Shown here one piece after another: positions 18,030 through 28,432 of a DNA stretch of 64,000 nt. Position 1 is the stretch's first letter. The number at the start of each line of letters is the position of its first letter. The translations under genes were made by a program, and so were the position numbers. The DNA comes from HyVt-477 sp965224605. Lineage in GTDB: Bacteria; Pseudomonadota; Gammaproteobacteria; Thiotrichales; Thiotrichaceae. The stretch covers positions 62,001-126,000 of the forward strand of contig CBDCZP010000005.1 in NCBI GenBank assembly GCA_965224605.1. Reading direction: 5' to 3'. The notes beneath the pieces were generated by a model. The model was not told the DNA's origin. It saw only the letters and a list, made by a program, of their open reading frames with translations, and ran no database searches.

Positions 18030-18569
18030 ATGAACAAGAAAATAAATAATACACCCGCATCATTTATTACCTTCATACTTGCCCCCCTGTTTATCGTTGC
18101 CTGTAATACAAGCAACGTAAGTTCAGACCAGACCAGCACGAGCGATACCACAAAAAGCACTCCTTCTGCATCCTCAACTAGCGCATCCATACCAACCGAT
18201 AGTGAAGTTAGTAGTGAAGTTAGTAGTGGAGTTATCCATATATCTAACGAGCAACTACAGGCTTTAATGGACAAGAACATAACGGTTGTTGATATTCGCA
18301 GGCCAGAGGAATGGGCAGAAACCGGAATAGTTGCAGGTAGTAAAAAACTTACTTTTTTCAGTAAAACTGGTGCTATTAACCCCAAGTTAGTGCCTGAATT
18401 AAAGAAGATAGCACCCACTGACAAACCCGTAATATTGATCTGTCGCACTGGAACTCGAACACGTATTGCCGCACAAATGATACAAGTTCAGCTAGGTTAT
18501 GAAACTGTTTATAACGTAGAACATGGAATTACTAAGTGGATTGCTGGCGGGCGTAAAGTCGCTAAGTGA
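18030..18569 (+). CDS. Rhodanese-domain lipoprotein
   Basis: The 179-residue protein has a lipoprotein signal with lipobox IVAC (C25), a Ser/Thr-rich linker to about residue 67 containing a short SSEVSSEVSS repeat, and one rhodanese domain. The active loop CRTGTRT (C138) is complete and VVDIRRPEEW is the usual first motif. It should sit on the periplasmic face of a membrane and transfer sulfane sulfur to an acceptor such as cyanide or a thiol. This fits the sulfur theme of the window. SD AAGGG precedes the ATG. It appears monocistronic. Confidence 0.85.
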   Translation: MNKKINNTPASFITFILAPLFIVACNTSNVSSDQTSTSDTTKSTPSASSTSASIPTDSEVSSEVSSGVIHISNEQLQALMDKNITVVDIRRPEEWAETGIVAGSKKLTFFSKTGAINPKLVPELKKIAPTDKPVILICRTGTRTRIAAQMIQVQLGYETVYNVEHGITKWIAGGRKVAK

Positions 18570-18680
18570 AACCTTAACCAAGTACCGATTCCCCGTGTTT
18601 CGCTATCGCTCAACACAACAGGCTACACGATTTTCACCTTTTTGTACCGATAGCCAATTCTGTACCGACAACCAATCAGA

Positions 18681-20408
18681 TTAGGGTATTGCCTTTCCAA
18701 TGCCGCGCTCATCAGAAGCCGCTGATATTATTCCTGATTTCTTATTTTTAATAACAATATGCATATTGCCCCATGTCTCATCATTTTCAGACATCTCATG
18801 ACCTCGTTGTTTTAGAAACTTAAGGGTTTCAGAATCCAAAGAGTCTGTTTCATATTGAATGTGGTCAGGTAAATACTGATGGTGATAACGCGGCATGTTG
18901 ACGATCTCTTCAGCTGATTTCCCTTCATAAAAACCAAGGCTACCCAATAACACCATAGTAATAATGCGACTTCCACCTGGCGTACCAATAATAGCGAGAC
19001 GATCATCCGTTTCGATAAAAGTAGGTGACATGCTAGACAGCATACGTTTTCCCGCTTCAATGGCATTAGCTTTTGCACCGACTAAGCCATAAACGTTCGG
19101 TGTGCCCGGTTTTGCAGAGAAATCATCCATCTCGTCATTTAGCAAAACCCCTGTGCCTTCAGGTATAAAACAAGAACCAAAGGGAAAGTTAATAGATAGC
19201 GTTGCTGCGACCCGATTACCTTCTTTATCCATAATCGAAAAGTGAGTCGTGTCAGTACCCATACTTTGTTCTCTCCATGTTGGAGCGAGGCTGCTACTAG
19301 GTGTTGCTTTGTCTTTGTGAATGGATTGACGCAAACCTTTGGCATAGTCAGGACTGGTCAATAACTCAACCGGCACTTCGACAAAATCACTATCTCCCAT
19401 GTATTCAGCACGATCACGATAACCTCTGCGCATGGCTTCAACGACAAGATGAATCTGCATCTTATTATCCATCTTATGCAAAGGATATTCTGCCAGGATA
19501 TTGAATATTTCACTTAGCACAATACCACCAGAGGAAGGCAATGCTGCTGAGGTGATTTTCATACCTTTGTAATTTATTTTTATCGGTTGGCGAAGTTTAA
19601 CCTGATAATTTTTTAAATCTTGCTTTGTCCAGATTCCCCCGGCTTTTTGCACACCCGCCACCAGTTTCTCAGCTACTTCACCTTGGTAAAAACCAGCACG
19701 CCCTTGTTTAGCAAGCAGTCCAAGTGTATGAGCCAGATCGGGCTGTTTGATGATCGCGCCTATTTCAGGGATTGCGTTATCTTTTAAAAAAGTTCTGCTC
19801 ATCACCAGAGACTCTTTAATCGCATCTAGCCTAAAACCAACCATTTTCTGGTAATAAGCTTCAACAACAAAACCCTCTTTTGCAAGATCAATGGCGGGTT
19901 GCAGGGTTTGTGACAAAGGCAGCTTGCCTTTATTCTCAGCCAGCCAATGTAGCGCAGCTGCTTGACCAGGAATCCCGGCGGATAATGCACCGGTGATAGA
20001 TAAACCGGGGATAACATGACCTTCTTTATCAACATACATATCCGCAGTTGCTTTGCCGGGAGCCGTTTCACGTCCATCTAACATAATGTCCTGCTGGTTT
20101 TTTTCCGTATGGAGCAACCAGAAACCGCCCCCTCCAAAACCTGAACTATAAGGCTCCACTACACCTAATACAGCACTCACTGTGATGGCTGCATCAAAAG
20201 CATTTCCGCCTTGCATGAGAATCTTGTAACCCGCTTCAGTCGCCAGAGGATGGGCGGTAGCTATACCTGCATCAGCTATACCTGCATCAGCTATACCAGT
20301 AGTAGCAATGCCAACGTTAACATCTACCCTATTTTGCTTTTTGTGTGCAATAGCAGGGGTATTGGTAAGAAAGAGCAGAAGTACTGCAACAATAAATGGC
20401 TTAGTCAT
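18681..20408 (-). CDS. ggt: Gamma-glutamyltransferase
   Basis: This 575-residue preproenzyme is exported by a signal peptide (MTKPFIVAVLLLFLTNTPAIA). It self-cleaves before the catalytic threonine in DTTHFSIMDKEGN (T387) to form large and small subunits, then hydrolyses or transfers the gamma-glutamyl group of glutathione in the periplasm. The substrate-loop features GIPG and ALPSSGGI and the C-terminal GTPGGSRI are all present. The ATG at 20408 is chosen because it begins the signal peptide. A 15-bp direct repeat at 20259-20299 encodes a repeated GIADA motif just after the signal peptide. Confidence 0.93.
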   Translation of the reverse strand: MTKPFIVAVLLLFLTNTPAIAHKKQNRVDVNVGIATTGIADAGIADAGIATAHPLATEAGYKILMQGGNAFDAAITVSAVLGVVEPYSSGFGGGGFWLLHTEKNQQDIMLDGRETAPGKATADMYVDKEGHVIPGLSITGALSAGIPGQAAALHWLAENKGKLPLSQTLQPAIDLAKEGFVVEAYYQKMVGFRLDAIKESLVMSRTFLKDNAIPEIGAIIKQPDLAHTLGLLAKQGRAGFYQGEVAEKLVAGVQKAGGIWTKQDLKNYQVKLRQPIKINYKGMKITSAALPSSGGIVLSEIFNILAEYPLHKMDNKMQIHLVVEAMRRGYRDRAEYMGDSDFVEVPVELLTSPDYAKGLRQSIHKDKATPSSSLAPTWREQSMGTDTTHFSIMDKEGNRVAATLSINFPFGSCFIPEGTGVLLNDEMDDFSAKPGTPNVYGLVGAKANAIEAGKRMLSSMSPTFIETDDRLAIIGTPGGSRIITMVLLGSLGFYEGKSAEEIVNMPRYHHQYLPDHIQYETDSLDSETLKFLKQRGHEMSENDETWGNMHIVIKNKKSGIISAASDERGIGKAIP

Positions 20409-20764
20409 GTGATTATAATTTAGGGGGAAATGTGATGTGCAGTCTATCATAGAGAACTTGGTATATTCATCTTCATATCAAATACTTAAACATCATCCTA
20501 TAAAACAGGTTAATACCATTAGGCTGATCGTGTGGCGTATCAGATGTTGCACTTGATTTAGTCATTGAATCTCCAGCCTGGATATTGTTTCCAGAACCTC
20601 GCATGGTAGTGCCATAAATCATATTGGTACTGGACTGAAATGAGGATAAAAACCGTCGGAAGGTGTTAGGCGATTGCCTGAACAAGAAAATCTTGTCCAT
20701 TTAGTTATAATAGTCGTTACACAAACTCCTCAGCTCTTACTTAGTACCAAGAATATTTACTCTT
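20409..20764. other. 356-bp gap between ggt and the M16 pseudogene
   Basis: This divergent intergenic stretch should hold the ggt promoter and that of the M16 gene. A 75-codon minus-strand frame (20473-20700) has an ATG but no SD and no family resemblance, so it is not called. Confidence 0.35.
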
Positions 20765-23688
20765 ATGAACAAGAAATTACTATTTGTTATCCCCTAGTGG
20801 TGGCTATCCTCATGGGGACCCTTCTTATAAAGAAAGATGGGGCTACCGATAAAGATATATCATCGACATATCCTGTTAAAGATGTAGTTCTGGCAAAAAC
20901 AGATGATTCCAGAGCAAAAGGTCAAGCCCGTAAATGGGCTCAGGAGGCCTCGGATATCAAAGCAGATGCCAATACCCTCTATGGCAAGCTGGAAAATGGT
21001 ATGCGCTACGTTATTCATAAGAATGCTCTGCCACCAGAACGAGTCTCACTACGTCTACACATTGATGCAGGCTCACTCTCAGAAACTGAGGCGCAACGTG
21101 GAGTGGCTCACTTTCTAGAGCACATGGTATTTAATGGTACCAAAACATTTCCCGATGCAACCAAGTTAGTGCCACAAATGTAGCGTCTGGGTATCGCTTT
21201 CGGCGCACATGTTAATGCCTATACATCATTTGATGAAACGGTCTATATGTTAGATCTTCCTGATATTAAACACTCTACTTTGGATCTTGCTTATCATGTG
21301 ATGGCTGATTTTGCTGATGGTGCACTGCTCACCGATGAGGAAATCAATGAAGAACGCGGAGTCATCTCTGCTGAAAAAACCTCACGTGACTCTATCTCGA
21401 TACGTATGCTGGAAAAAAAATACAAACATTTACTGCCCCAATCACTCATAGCAAAGCGATTCCCTATGGGTACGGATGTGGTGATGGATAATGTATTGCG
21501 CAAGGAATTTGTAGACTTTTACACGCAGTTTTACACGCCGGAGAAAATGACCTTTATCGTTGTCGGTGACCTTAACATCACAGAAGTAGAACAGCGTATT
21601 TTGAACACGTTTGGGAGTATCAAAAATCCAAAAAAAGCGGGGGCACCCACCAGCATTGGTGATATTTCGGGAGCGAAAGGTTTGCAAACAGCTGTCTTTG
21701 CAGACAAAGAACTTAGTTCTACCGCTCTATCTCTAATGAGTATCCGCAAAAAAACCAGAGAAATTGATACCATCGCCAATAGAGCGAAGAAAATCCCGCT
21801 AGCCATCGCACATTCCATTATTAATCGTCGTTTTCAGAAGTTAGTAAAAAAAGAAGCATCAGCGGCGACTTCTGGCTACATTAGTTCCTCAGTTTTATTT
21901 CGGGAAGCGGAGGTAGGAAGCTTGGATGTCACAGCGAAAGACGGCAATTGGCAAGCAGCTATCACCGTGCTAGAACAAGAACTTCGCAGAGCTGTTGAGC
22001 ATGGTTTTACTCAAGCTGAATACGATGAAGTGGTTGCCATCATGATCAACAGCGCCAAACAAAAAGTGCTTTCAGTTAGTACACGTAAAAACGCAAACAT
22101 AGCCTCGTTGTTAACCCTTCATATACATAGTGACTATGTGTTCTCTACTCCTGAAGATGACTTTGCTATCTTCAAGGAAAACCTGTCATCCCTGTCTCCA
22201 GCTAAAAGTCATCAGGCACTAGTAGCATACTGGAATACACAAGACTTACATTTAATTCTCAGTACAAAAGAAAAACCACAGCAAGCTGAAAAGACACTGG
22301 CTTCTCTCTATCAAAAATCTGCGCAGGTTAGCGTCGCACCTGTAGAAGAAAAGGATATCGGGGAGTTTGCCTACACTGACTTCGGTAAAGCGGGTGAGGT
22401 GACCTCCATTAAGCATATTGAGGATTTGGATATTCATCAGATCCAGTTCAAGAATGGTGTCAAAGTAAATTACAAGAAGACGGATTTTGATAAAAATAAA
22501 ATACTCATTAGTGCAAGCTTCGGCACCGGTAGACTTGGTCAGCCAAAAGATAAACCAGGCATCGATATGTTAGCCAGTACGGTAGTGAATGGTGGGGGGT
22601 TTGGAAAACATAGTAATGATGATCTTCTTACCTTTATCTCCGGGAAGAATGTGTCGGTTATATTTGGTATTGGTGAGGAGAGCTTTAGCCTGAGTGGTTC
22701 AACAACTCCAGAAGACCTGGAGCTAGAGCTCCAACTTATGAGTGCGATGTTGATAGACTCAGGTTTTCGACCAGAGGCCGAGCGTTTATTCAAGGCAACG
22801 CTTCCTATTCTATTTTCACAACTAAAACACTCAATACAGGGTGCGAAAATGGAAATGTCCGGTTGGATAAATGGCGGTGACATGCGTTTTACTTTTCCTG
22901 ATATAGAGCAGGTCATAGCGCTCACATCAGCAGATGTCAAGCAGTGGGTCAACCCACAACTTAAGTATAGTGCTCTTGAGATTGGTATCGTCGGAGACTT
23001 TGATGAAACGACTCTCATCCCGCTGTTAGCCAAAAGTGTAGGAGCACTCCCTAAGCGCAGATCTAGCGCAAAAATCAGTGATGCTGAGCGTGAAATTACT
23101 ATCCCCAAAACGCCGGTCACCAAGATATTTAACTACGACAGCAAGGTAGAAAAAGCGGAAGTGCGAATAAGCTGGAAAGCGGAGGATAATACAGCACATC
23201 GTTCCAAACTCGTCAGAATATCCAGTATTCTGGCAGAAATCCTTGGCGAACGTATGCGAGTCAAGCTTCGCGAAGAGCTTGGAGATGTCTACTCTCCAGG
23301 CGCTGTATCTAACCATTCTGAGACATATAAAAATGTGGGTTTTATCACGGCCTATAGTTCCGTAAAACCAGAAGATCTCGACAACGTCAGCAACGTTATT
23401 GTAGAGCTAGGCAATAGTTTAGCTAAAAACGGAGCTTCTGAGGATGAATTGGCACGAGCACTTAAACCACAAATCAACACGATCAGGAAATCTAAACGTC
23501 AGAATTCCTATTGGCTTTATACGGTTGCTGCCCGGTCACAAACCCAGCCCTATCGCCTAGATTGGGCGCGAGAGCTTGATGCTGATTATCAATCTATCAC
23601 CTTGGCTGACATTAACTCACTTGCCAGGAAATACCTCACGGCAGACCGCAGTCTGCGCATAAAAATAGCTCCTCAGGAAGTTAAATAA
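20765..23688 (+). pseudogene. M16 family zinc peptidase, broken by a frameshift and a nonsense codon
   Basis: The reading frame resembles a periplasmic M16 (pitrilysin-like) peptidase of about 970 residues with two lesions. First, the signal peptide starts at ATG 20765 (MNKKLLFVIP) but runs into TAG at 20795. Adding one C to the CCCC run at 20791-20794 joins it to LVVAILMGTLLI in the main frame. Second, an in-frame TAG at 21181-21183 interrupts LVPQM-stop-RLGIAFG, where CAG (Gln) is expected from the family. The zinc motif HFLEH and HMVFNGT lie before this stop, while the third ligand region EEINEERGVISAEK lies after it, so neither half is catalytic alone. The remaining 800 codons are open, suggesting recent inactivation or readthrough. 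Confidence 0.8.
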
Positions 23689-23962
23689 TTCAATCTTTTT
23701 TTGAGGAGGAGGTTGAGATTCCCTTGTGACTGAAGCTTTTCTCGGTGAAGGGAAACAACCATTCCTTGCAAGACAGCCTAGTGGCTACCACTTCCTGAAT
23801 CGCTAAATCCATCAAAACCTACATTTGACGGAGTATTGGGTATCTAATAGTCGTACCAGAGTAACTAATGATAGAGATGCCCTTTAGCGCTATTTTATGT
23901 TCTTTGATTCAAAATAGCCTTTAAGTCATCCATTTTTTCTATAATATTTGATTATTTCTTTA

Positions 23963-24085
23963 TTAAGGAACCTCTGGTTAAGTCCTTTTGTATTGGAAGT
24001 GAGCCTTCAGGCTCGCCTAAGGTGCTTATAATCACACCTTAGGCGAAGCTTCCAGAAAGTTTAGACTTGTTCAGAGGTTCCTTAA
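23963..24085. mobile_element. MITE family B, complete copy
   Basis: This 123-bp element has 22-bp terminal inverted repeats (TTAAGGAACCTCTG.. at both ends). Its interior has the hairpins GAGCCTTCAGGCTC and GCCTAAGGTG..CACCTTAGGC. It ends 22 bp before the coiled-coil gene start, so it lies in that gene's promoter or 5' leader. The remaining part of the 419-bp gap (23689-23962) shows no gene. Confidence 0.8.
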
Positions 24086-24107
24086 ATCCGAAACAAGAGT
24101 ACAAATC

Positions 24108-26210
24108 ATGGCATATCTACAAGATGAAAGAATTCTCTACTTACTTCTTGCCTTAATTCTGGGAGCTATTGCGGGATGGCTATTTAGAAGCTTCTTCTCA
24201 GGAAAAAAATGGCAAGCACGCTATCTTCTTCAAAAAGATAGTCAGAAGAAAATTCAAGTGTTGTTAGATGATTCTGAGGCGAGATCCTCTCTGCTTAATG
24301 AAAGAACCAGGAAGCTGACATCCAAACTTGCGCTAAAAAACTCTGATAACAGTATTCTGGTAAAAGCATTTTCAAACTTACAAAACGACCGAAGCCAGCT
24401 CAGAGAAAATATTGAATTCTTACGATTAAAAACACAACAAACTGAAAGACTCAATGCAGAACTAGAGGATAAAAATATTAAGCTAGGTAATCATCTTAAT
24501 CAATCCACGGAAGATAGGAAAGGAACCACAGAACTCGAAGCCTTAAACGATACATTGAAGGATAAAAACACCGATCTGATAAGTGACTACTCCGATTTAC
24601 AATCGCAAATTAAATCAATAGATCAGAGCAACAAACAAAACGTGCAGCAGACGCAACAACTAGTTGCCCAAAATGAAACGTTCCAATCAGAGCTGACTGA
24701 AGCGAATAAAGAAGTTCTAAGATTAAAGGAAATTAACAGCAAATATCAGCAAGAAGACGAAGATACTGTTGATGAAATACAACAACTTAAAAGTAAAATA
24801 GAAAAAATAGAAGCCAATAATAAGACTTTAGCCTCTGAATTAGAACAATTCAAAGAGGCTAAAAATGAATACCAATCACTGCACACTAAAATAGCGACCT
24901 TATCATCAGCTCGTGATCAGTTGATCAAGGATCTTGATAAGAGCACAAGTACACATTTCTCAGATACCAACCTGTTAAAGACACAAAAAGATCAAATTAA
25001 AGCATTAGATTCTGATGCCATAAAACTTAACAATGAAAGCAAACAGAGTACACAGGATTTATCAAAGCTAAAATCAAAGCTTCAAACATTAGAAGCTGAC
25101 AAGAAGGAACTATATGCTGAACTGCAAACTGCGCAGCAAGAAACATCTTCAATCAGTGAGCTTAAGAAAAAATTGGCAGAACAACAAGAGACAATAGATA
25201 GTGATAGAAGCTCTTTGGAGGATGAAATCAAGAGACATGAAGATTATTTAATGAAATCTGAAACTCGTTGGGCTAGTGAAGCAAAAAACCTCAGAGATTC
25301 ACTTGAGTCGTCAAAGAGAATTCATGCAGAAGCCAACAAAAAAACAACAGTGAAAACAAAGAAATTATCGGATAAGTTGCTTACCTTAACTTCCGAACGT
25401 AACAAACTTGCTGAAGAAAAAGCTAATGAAATTAAAACGCTTCAAAATAAACTAACAGCCCTAAACACAAAAATGCACTCTGTTCAGAAGCCCGACAAGC
25501 CAACAAAACACACTAAGCAAATCAATGGTAATACGGTTCGTTATCCCATCGAAGCCATTGAAGGTATTGGTGTTGTATATGGAAAAAGGTTCAGAAACAT
25601 CAATATCAACTTCGTCGATACATTGCTCAATAAAGGTAAAAATACGGTTGGAAGAAAATCCCTAACCGAACGAACGGATATTAACAAAGACCTCATTCTA
25701 ACCTGGGTGAATCATGCAGATTTATTTCGCATAAAGGGTGTAGAAGGTAATTATGCTGAATTATTAGAAGCTTCCGGTGTTGACACGGTTAAAGCACTTC
25801 GTAATCGAAATGCGACCAACCTCACCGTTAAAATGAAAACTACTAATAAGGAAAAGCGACTGGCACCACAAGCACCTGAAGAGCATGAAGTGAAAGACTG
25901 GATACTTCAAGCAGATTATCTTGATCCCGTATTCACCTCCGATAACTCAACACCTTCTTCTTCACAAATGGTTAAGAAAGCAACTAGAATTTCGGATGAT
26001 CTAACCAAAATTAAAGGTATCGGAAAGGTCAATGAGAGAAGGTTGCATTCCCTAGGGATAAAGACGTTTTCTCAAATTGCAACATTCACTAAACAAGACG
26101 AAAAAAATTATGGTGCAAAACTCAGTTCCTTCCACGAACGCATCACTAAAGAGGGATGGGTTAAACAAGCGAATGAATTACACAAAGTTAAATACGGCAA
26201 GAATATCTAA
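24108..26210 (+). CDS. Membrane-anchored coiled-coil protein with helix-hairpin-helix domains
   Basis: The 700-residue protein has one N-terminal membrane helix (about 9-26), then roughly 430 residues of Gln/Lys/Glu-rich coiled coil. Two HhH-type modules follow: IEAIEGIGVVYGKRFRN near 482-500, and LTKIKGIGKVNERRLHSLGI at 632-651, the second resembling DUF4332-like or ribosomal/NuoE-associated HhH repeats. A basic Lys-rich linker lies between coil and HhH. It could tether nucleic acid to the inner membrane, but the role is inferred from architecture only. A MITE lies immediately upstream. Confidence 0.75.
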   Translation: MAYLQDERILYLLLALILGAIAGWLFRSFFSGKKWQARYLLQKDSQKKIQVLLDDSEARSSLLNERTRKLTSKLALKNSDNSILVKAFSNLQNDRSQLRENIEFLRLKTQQTERLNAELEDKNIKLGNHLNQSTEDRKGTTELEALNDTLKDKNTDLISDYSDLQSQIKSIDQSNKQNVQQTQQLVAQNETFQSELTEANKEVLRLKEINSKYQQEDEDTVDEIQQLKSKIEKIEANNKTLASELEQFKEAKNEYQSLHTKIATLSSARDQLIKDLDKSTSTHFSDTNLLKTQKDQIKALDSDAIKLNNESKQSTQDLSKLKSKLQTLEADKKELYAELQTAQQETSSISELKKKLAEQQETIDSDRSSLEDEIKRHEDYLMKSETRWASEAKNLRDSLESSKRIHAEANKKTTVKTKKLSDKLLTLTSERNKLAEEKANEIKTLQNKLTALNTKMHSVQKPDKPTKHTKQINGNTVRYPIEAIEGIGVVYGKRFRNININFVDTLLNKGKNTVGRKSLTERTDINKDLILTWVNHADLFRIKGVEGNYAELLEASGVDTVKALRNRNATNLTVKMKTTNKEKRLAPQAPEEHEVKDWILQADYLDPVFTSDNSTPSSSQMVKKATRISDDLTKIKGIGKVNERRLHSLGIKTFSQIATFTKQDEKNYGAKLSSFHERITKEGWVKQANELHKVKYGKNI

Positions 26211-26388
26211 CAGGGCGTGCATATTGATGATAACGCATTAGCAATGTTAGCCTATGCTCAGGATACAAAAGCTTTTTCGCAAACTTTAACCTGATTACCA
26301 TAAGCTCATGGATATGATGATGATAAATATTAATCAGTAAAGTTAGCTTCAATGACTATACTTAATATTCACAGGACAGGGTATAGTC

Positions 26389-26994
26389 ATGAAAATTAAT
26401 CGGAAATTCTTTTTTGAATACACTAAGAGCTACCTTTTTGAGGGCCGATTCAAGCAATCACAAGTAGATGGGTTAAACCTAATATTAGATTACTGGGAGG
26501 CTAACCATGTGAATAAAGAGGACAGGTTTTTAGCCTATATTCTCGGCACGGCACATCATGAAGTTGATAAAAAAATGAAGCCTATTAATGAATATGGAGG
26601 CAAAAGATATTTCAAAAGACTCTACGATATTGAGGGGAGCAACCCCAATCTTGCCAGATCGCTTGGCAATACAACACCTGGTGACGGTGTAAAATATCAT
26701 GGACGAGGCTTTGTTCAAGTCACTGGCAAGTCAAACTATAAAGTTTGGAATGACCGACTTTCTATCGACTTAATTAATGATCCTGATTTAGCACTAGACA
26801 CGGGCGTTGCGGTACAGATTCTCTTCGGTGGAATGATTGATGGTACTTTTACTGGCAAAAAACTTGCTGACTCCTTCAACACCACCACTGATAACTGGAG
26901 GAACGCACGCAGAACAGTTAATGGACTTGACAAAGCCGACAACATTGCCAGCTTTGCTAAGGCATACTATGCGGCAATCAGTTATAGACTCTAA
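26389..26994 (+). CDS. GH19-type (chitinase/endolysin-like) glycoside hydrolase
   Basis: The 201-residue protein resembles phage-type GH19 endolysins. It has TAHHEVDKKMKPINEYGG with the catalytic Glu (E58) and the substrate-cleft motif YHGRGFVQVTGKSNY (103-117). It would cleave peptidoglycan or chitin-like glycans. There is no signal peptide and no holin or phage gene nearby, so export is unclear. SD-like AGGACAGGG precedes the ATG. It is probably a domesticated lysin or an autolysin. Confidence 0.8.
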   Translation: MKINRKFFFEYTKSYLFEGRFKQSQVDGLNLILDYWEANHVNKEDRFLAYILGTAHHEVDKKMKPINEYGGKRYFKRLYDIEGSNPNLARSLGNTTPGDGVKYHGRGFVQVTGKSNYKVWNDRLSIDLINDPDLALDTGVAVQILFGGMIDGTFTGKKLADSFNTTTDNWRNARRTVNGLDKADNIASFAKAYYAAISYRL

Positions 26995-27051
26995 GTCGGC
27001 GATGGAAAGTACTAAATGTTATCTTCAATCAAAATGTTATCTTCAATCAAA

Positions 27052-27657
27052 ATGTTATTCAATCAAGCTCTACTATTACGCATACACACTCTCCTGCTAA
27101 TTGGTTTATTCTGGCTGACACCTCTTTATCTGGCTCATGCAGAATCGATTGTTAGCTCGCTCAGTGCTGATTTTGATGGAGATGGAAAGGATGATTTTGT
27201 CACACTAATAAAAGACTCAGATGACGATGACTACGTTCACCTGGAAATTCAATTTAGCCAACTTGGCGAACTAAACCAACCAAGCCAACACCAACTACAG
27301 AATGAAACATCTGAAAATGCCGAGAAAAATGATTTTATCTGGCATGGAAAAAGTGCTGGAATGGAAGCCTCTCTGAATATTAATAAACGTGGCTCACTGG
27401 AAGTTTTGAGCCAGAATTCCTCTATTGGGCGTAACCGTTGGAGTAAAAAAATGACCCTTGCTGTTCGCGACAAACATTTTATAGTGGCAGGCTTTTTGTA
27501 TAAAACTACCGACACTATTACTGGCAAGCAAACTAGTTGCGATGTCAATTTATTGACTGGGAAAGGCTATATCAATAATCGACTATTTAAGTTTCCTATT
27601 AATAAACAAAGCCTAAATCAATGGAAAGAAAGTATCGTTGAAAAAATGTGTCAATAG
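27052..27657 (+). CDS. Secreted protein with an FG-GAP-like Asp-rich motif, unknown function
   Basis: This protein of about 201 residues has an N-terminal hydrophobic signal (ALLLRIHTLLLIGLFWLTPL..AHA). The mature part opens with SADFDGDGKDDFVTL, a calcium-binding FG-GAP/VCBS-like motif, and has a pair of late cysteines. Three in-frame ATGs occur 18 bp apart (27016, 27034, 27052) because the sequence ATGTTATCTTCAATCAAA is tandemly duplicated. The third gives the most ordinary signal peptide and is used here. The neighbouring GH19 gene ends 57 bp upstream of the third ATG, so cotranscription is likely. Confidence 0.6.
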   Translation: MLFNQALLLRIHTLLLIGLFWLTPLYLAHAESIVSSLSADFDGDGKDDFVTLIKDSDDDDYVHLEIQFSQLGELNQPSQHQLQNETSENAEKNDFIWHGKSAGMEASLNINKRGSLEVLSQNSSIGRNRWSKKMTLAVRDKHFIVAGFLYKTTDTITGKQTSCDVNLLTGKGYINNRLFKFPINKQSLNQWKESIVEKMCQ

Positions 27658-27782
27658 AATGTTTTGTTGAAATACATTTATTACATAGAACATATAGATT
27701 AAAGGAATAATTGTATGCTGTTCATTCTCAATGAGGAATCAATAGAGCAGCTACCGCTACTTACAGCAAACAAGGAGATATT

Positions 27783-28355
27783 ATGTACTTTCAAAAAACG
27801 CTCGGATGGATGTCATTAGCTTTTTTAGCTACTTCTACACAGGCTTCAGAGTTAGATTTTGCACTAAGTGAAGAAACAGCCGCTCTTGAGGTTCATCTGG
27901 ATACTAATAGAATTAGCTCTGAAGGCGCGAAAATCAGTTTCGGCGGTTTGTACAACGAAGATGATGATATTCTAGGTTTCGTAGGCATTACATCGGGAGG
28001 TGTTTCTACTGCTGCTGATAAGCCGTATTCACTAGGAGTGGGTGTAAGGCTATATTATGCTTCTCTTGATAACCCCGATTCTAGAGTAGGGGCGCTGGCA
28101 TTAGGTCTGAATGGTCGTGTTAAGTTTTCTGCTGGAATCCCATTGGCATTAGCAGCAGACTTCCATTTTGCACCAAAAATCACAACCTTTGAAGAGGGTG
28201 ATGATTTACTGGATACGCGAATTCGTCTTGAAACAGACGTGTCAGAAAATGCAACAGCATTTGTGGGTTATCGCACAATTACACTAGGCTTAAAATCAGC
28301 GCCAGAGTATAAGGTTGACGATCATGTTCAATTAGGTGTCCGACTTAGTTTTTAA
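27783..28355 (+). CDS. yfaZ: YfaZ-family outer-membrane beta-barrel protein
   Basis: This 190-residue protein has a signal peptide ending TQASE. The rest consists of alternating beta strands typical of the YfaZ family, with YSLGVGVRLYYASLDNP and a terminal strand VQLGVRLSF ending in Phe, as expected for Bam-assembled barrels. No substrate is known for the family. SD AAGGAG lies just upstream of the ATG. Confidence 0.75.
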   Translation: MYFQKTLGWMSLAFLATSTQASELDFALSEETAALEVHLDTNRISSEGAKISFGGLYNEDDDILGFVGITSGGVSTAADKPYSLGVGVRLYYASLDNPDSRVGALALGLNGRVKFSAGIPLALAADFHFAPKITTFEEGDDLLDTRIRLETDVSENATAFVGYRTITLGLKSAPEYKVDDHVQLGVRLSF

Positions 28356-28388
28356 TTGGTTTATGGCTCTGATATTGAATGCCGCACC

Positions 28389-28416
28389 GTAGAGACAAGG
28401 CATGCCTTGTCTCTAC
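28389..28416. repeat. 28-bp perfect palindrome between convergent genes
   Basis: GTAGAGACAAGGCA is followed directly by its exact complement, forming a perfect palindrome between yfaZ and the convergent MotB-like gene. It has no T-tract on either side, so it may work as a bidirectional hairpin terminator or may be a dispersed repeat of the kind seen in many bacterial genomes. Confidence 0.7.
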
Positions 28417-28432
28417 AATTTATAACTGAAGA

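Noticed and set aside
20473..20700. 75-codon minus-strand gene
   Set aside because: No SD, no recognisable family, and it lies in a divergent promoter region.
21181..21183. TAG as a pyrrolysine or recoded codon in the M16 gene
   Set aside because: The position matches an ordinary Gln in the family (CAG to TAG) and a second frameshift lesion lies upstream, so decay is simpler.
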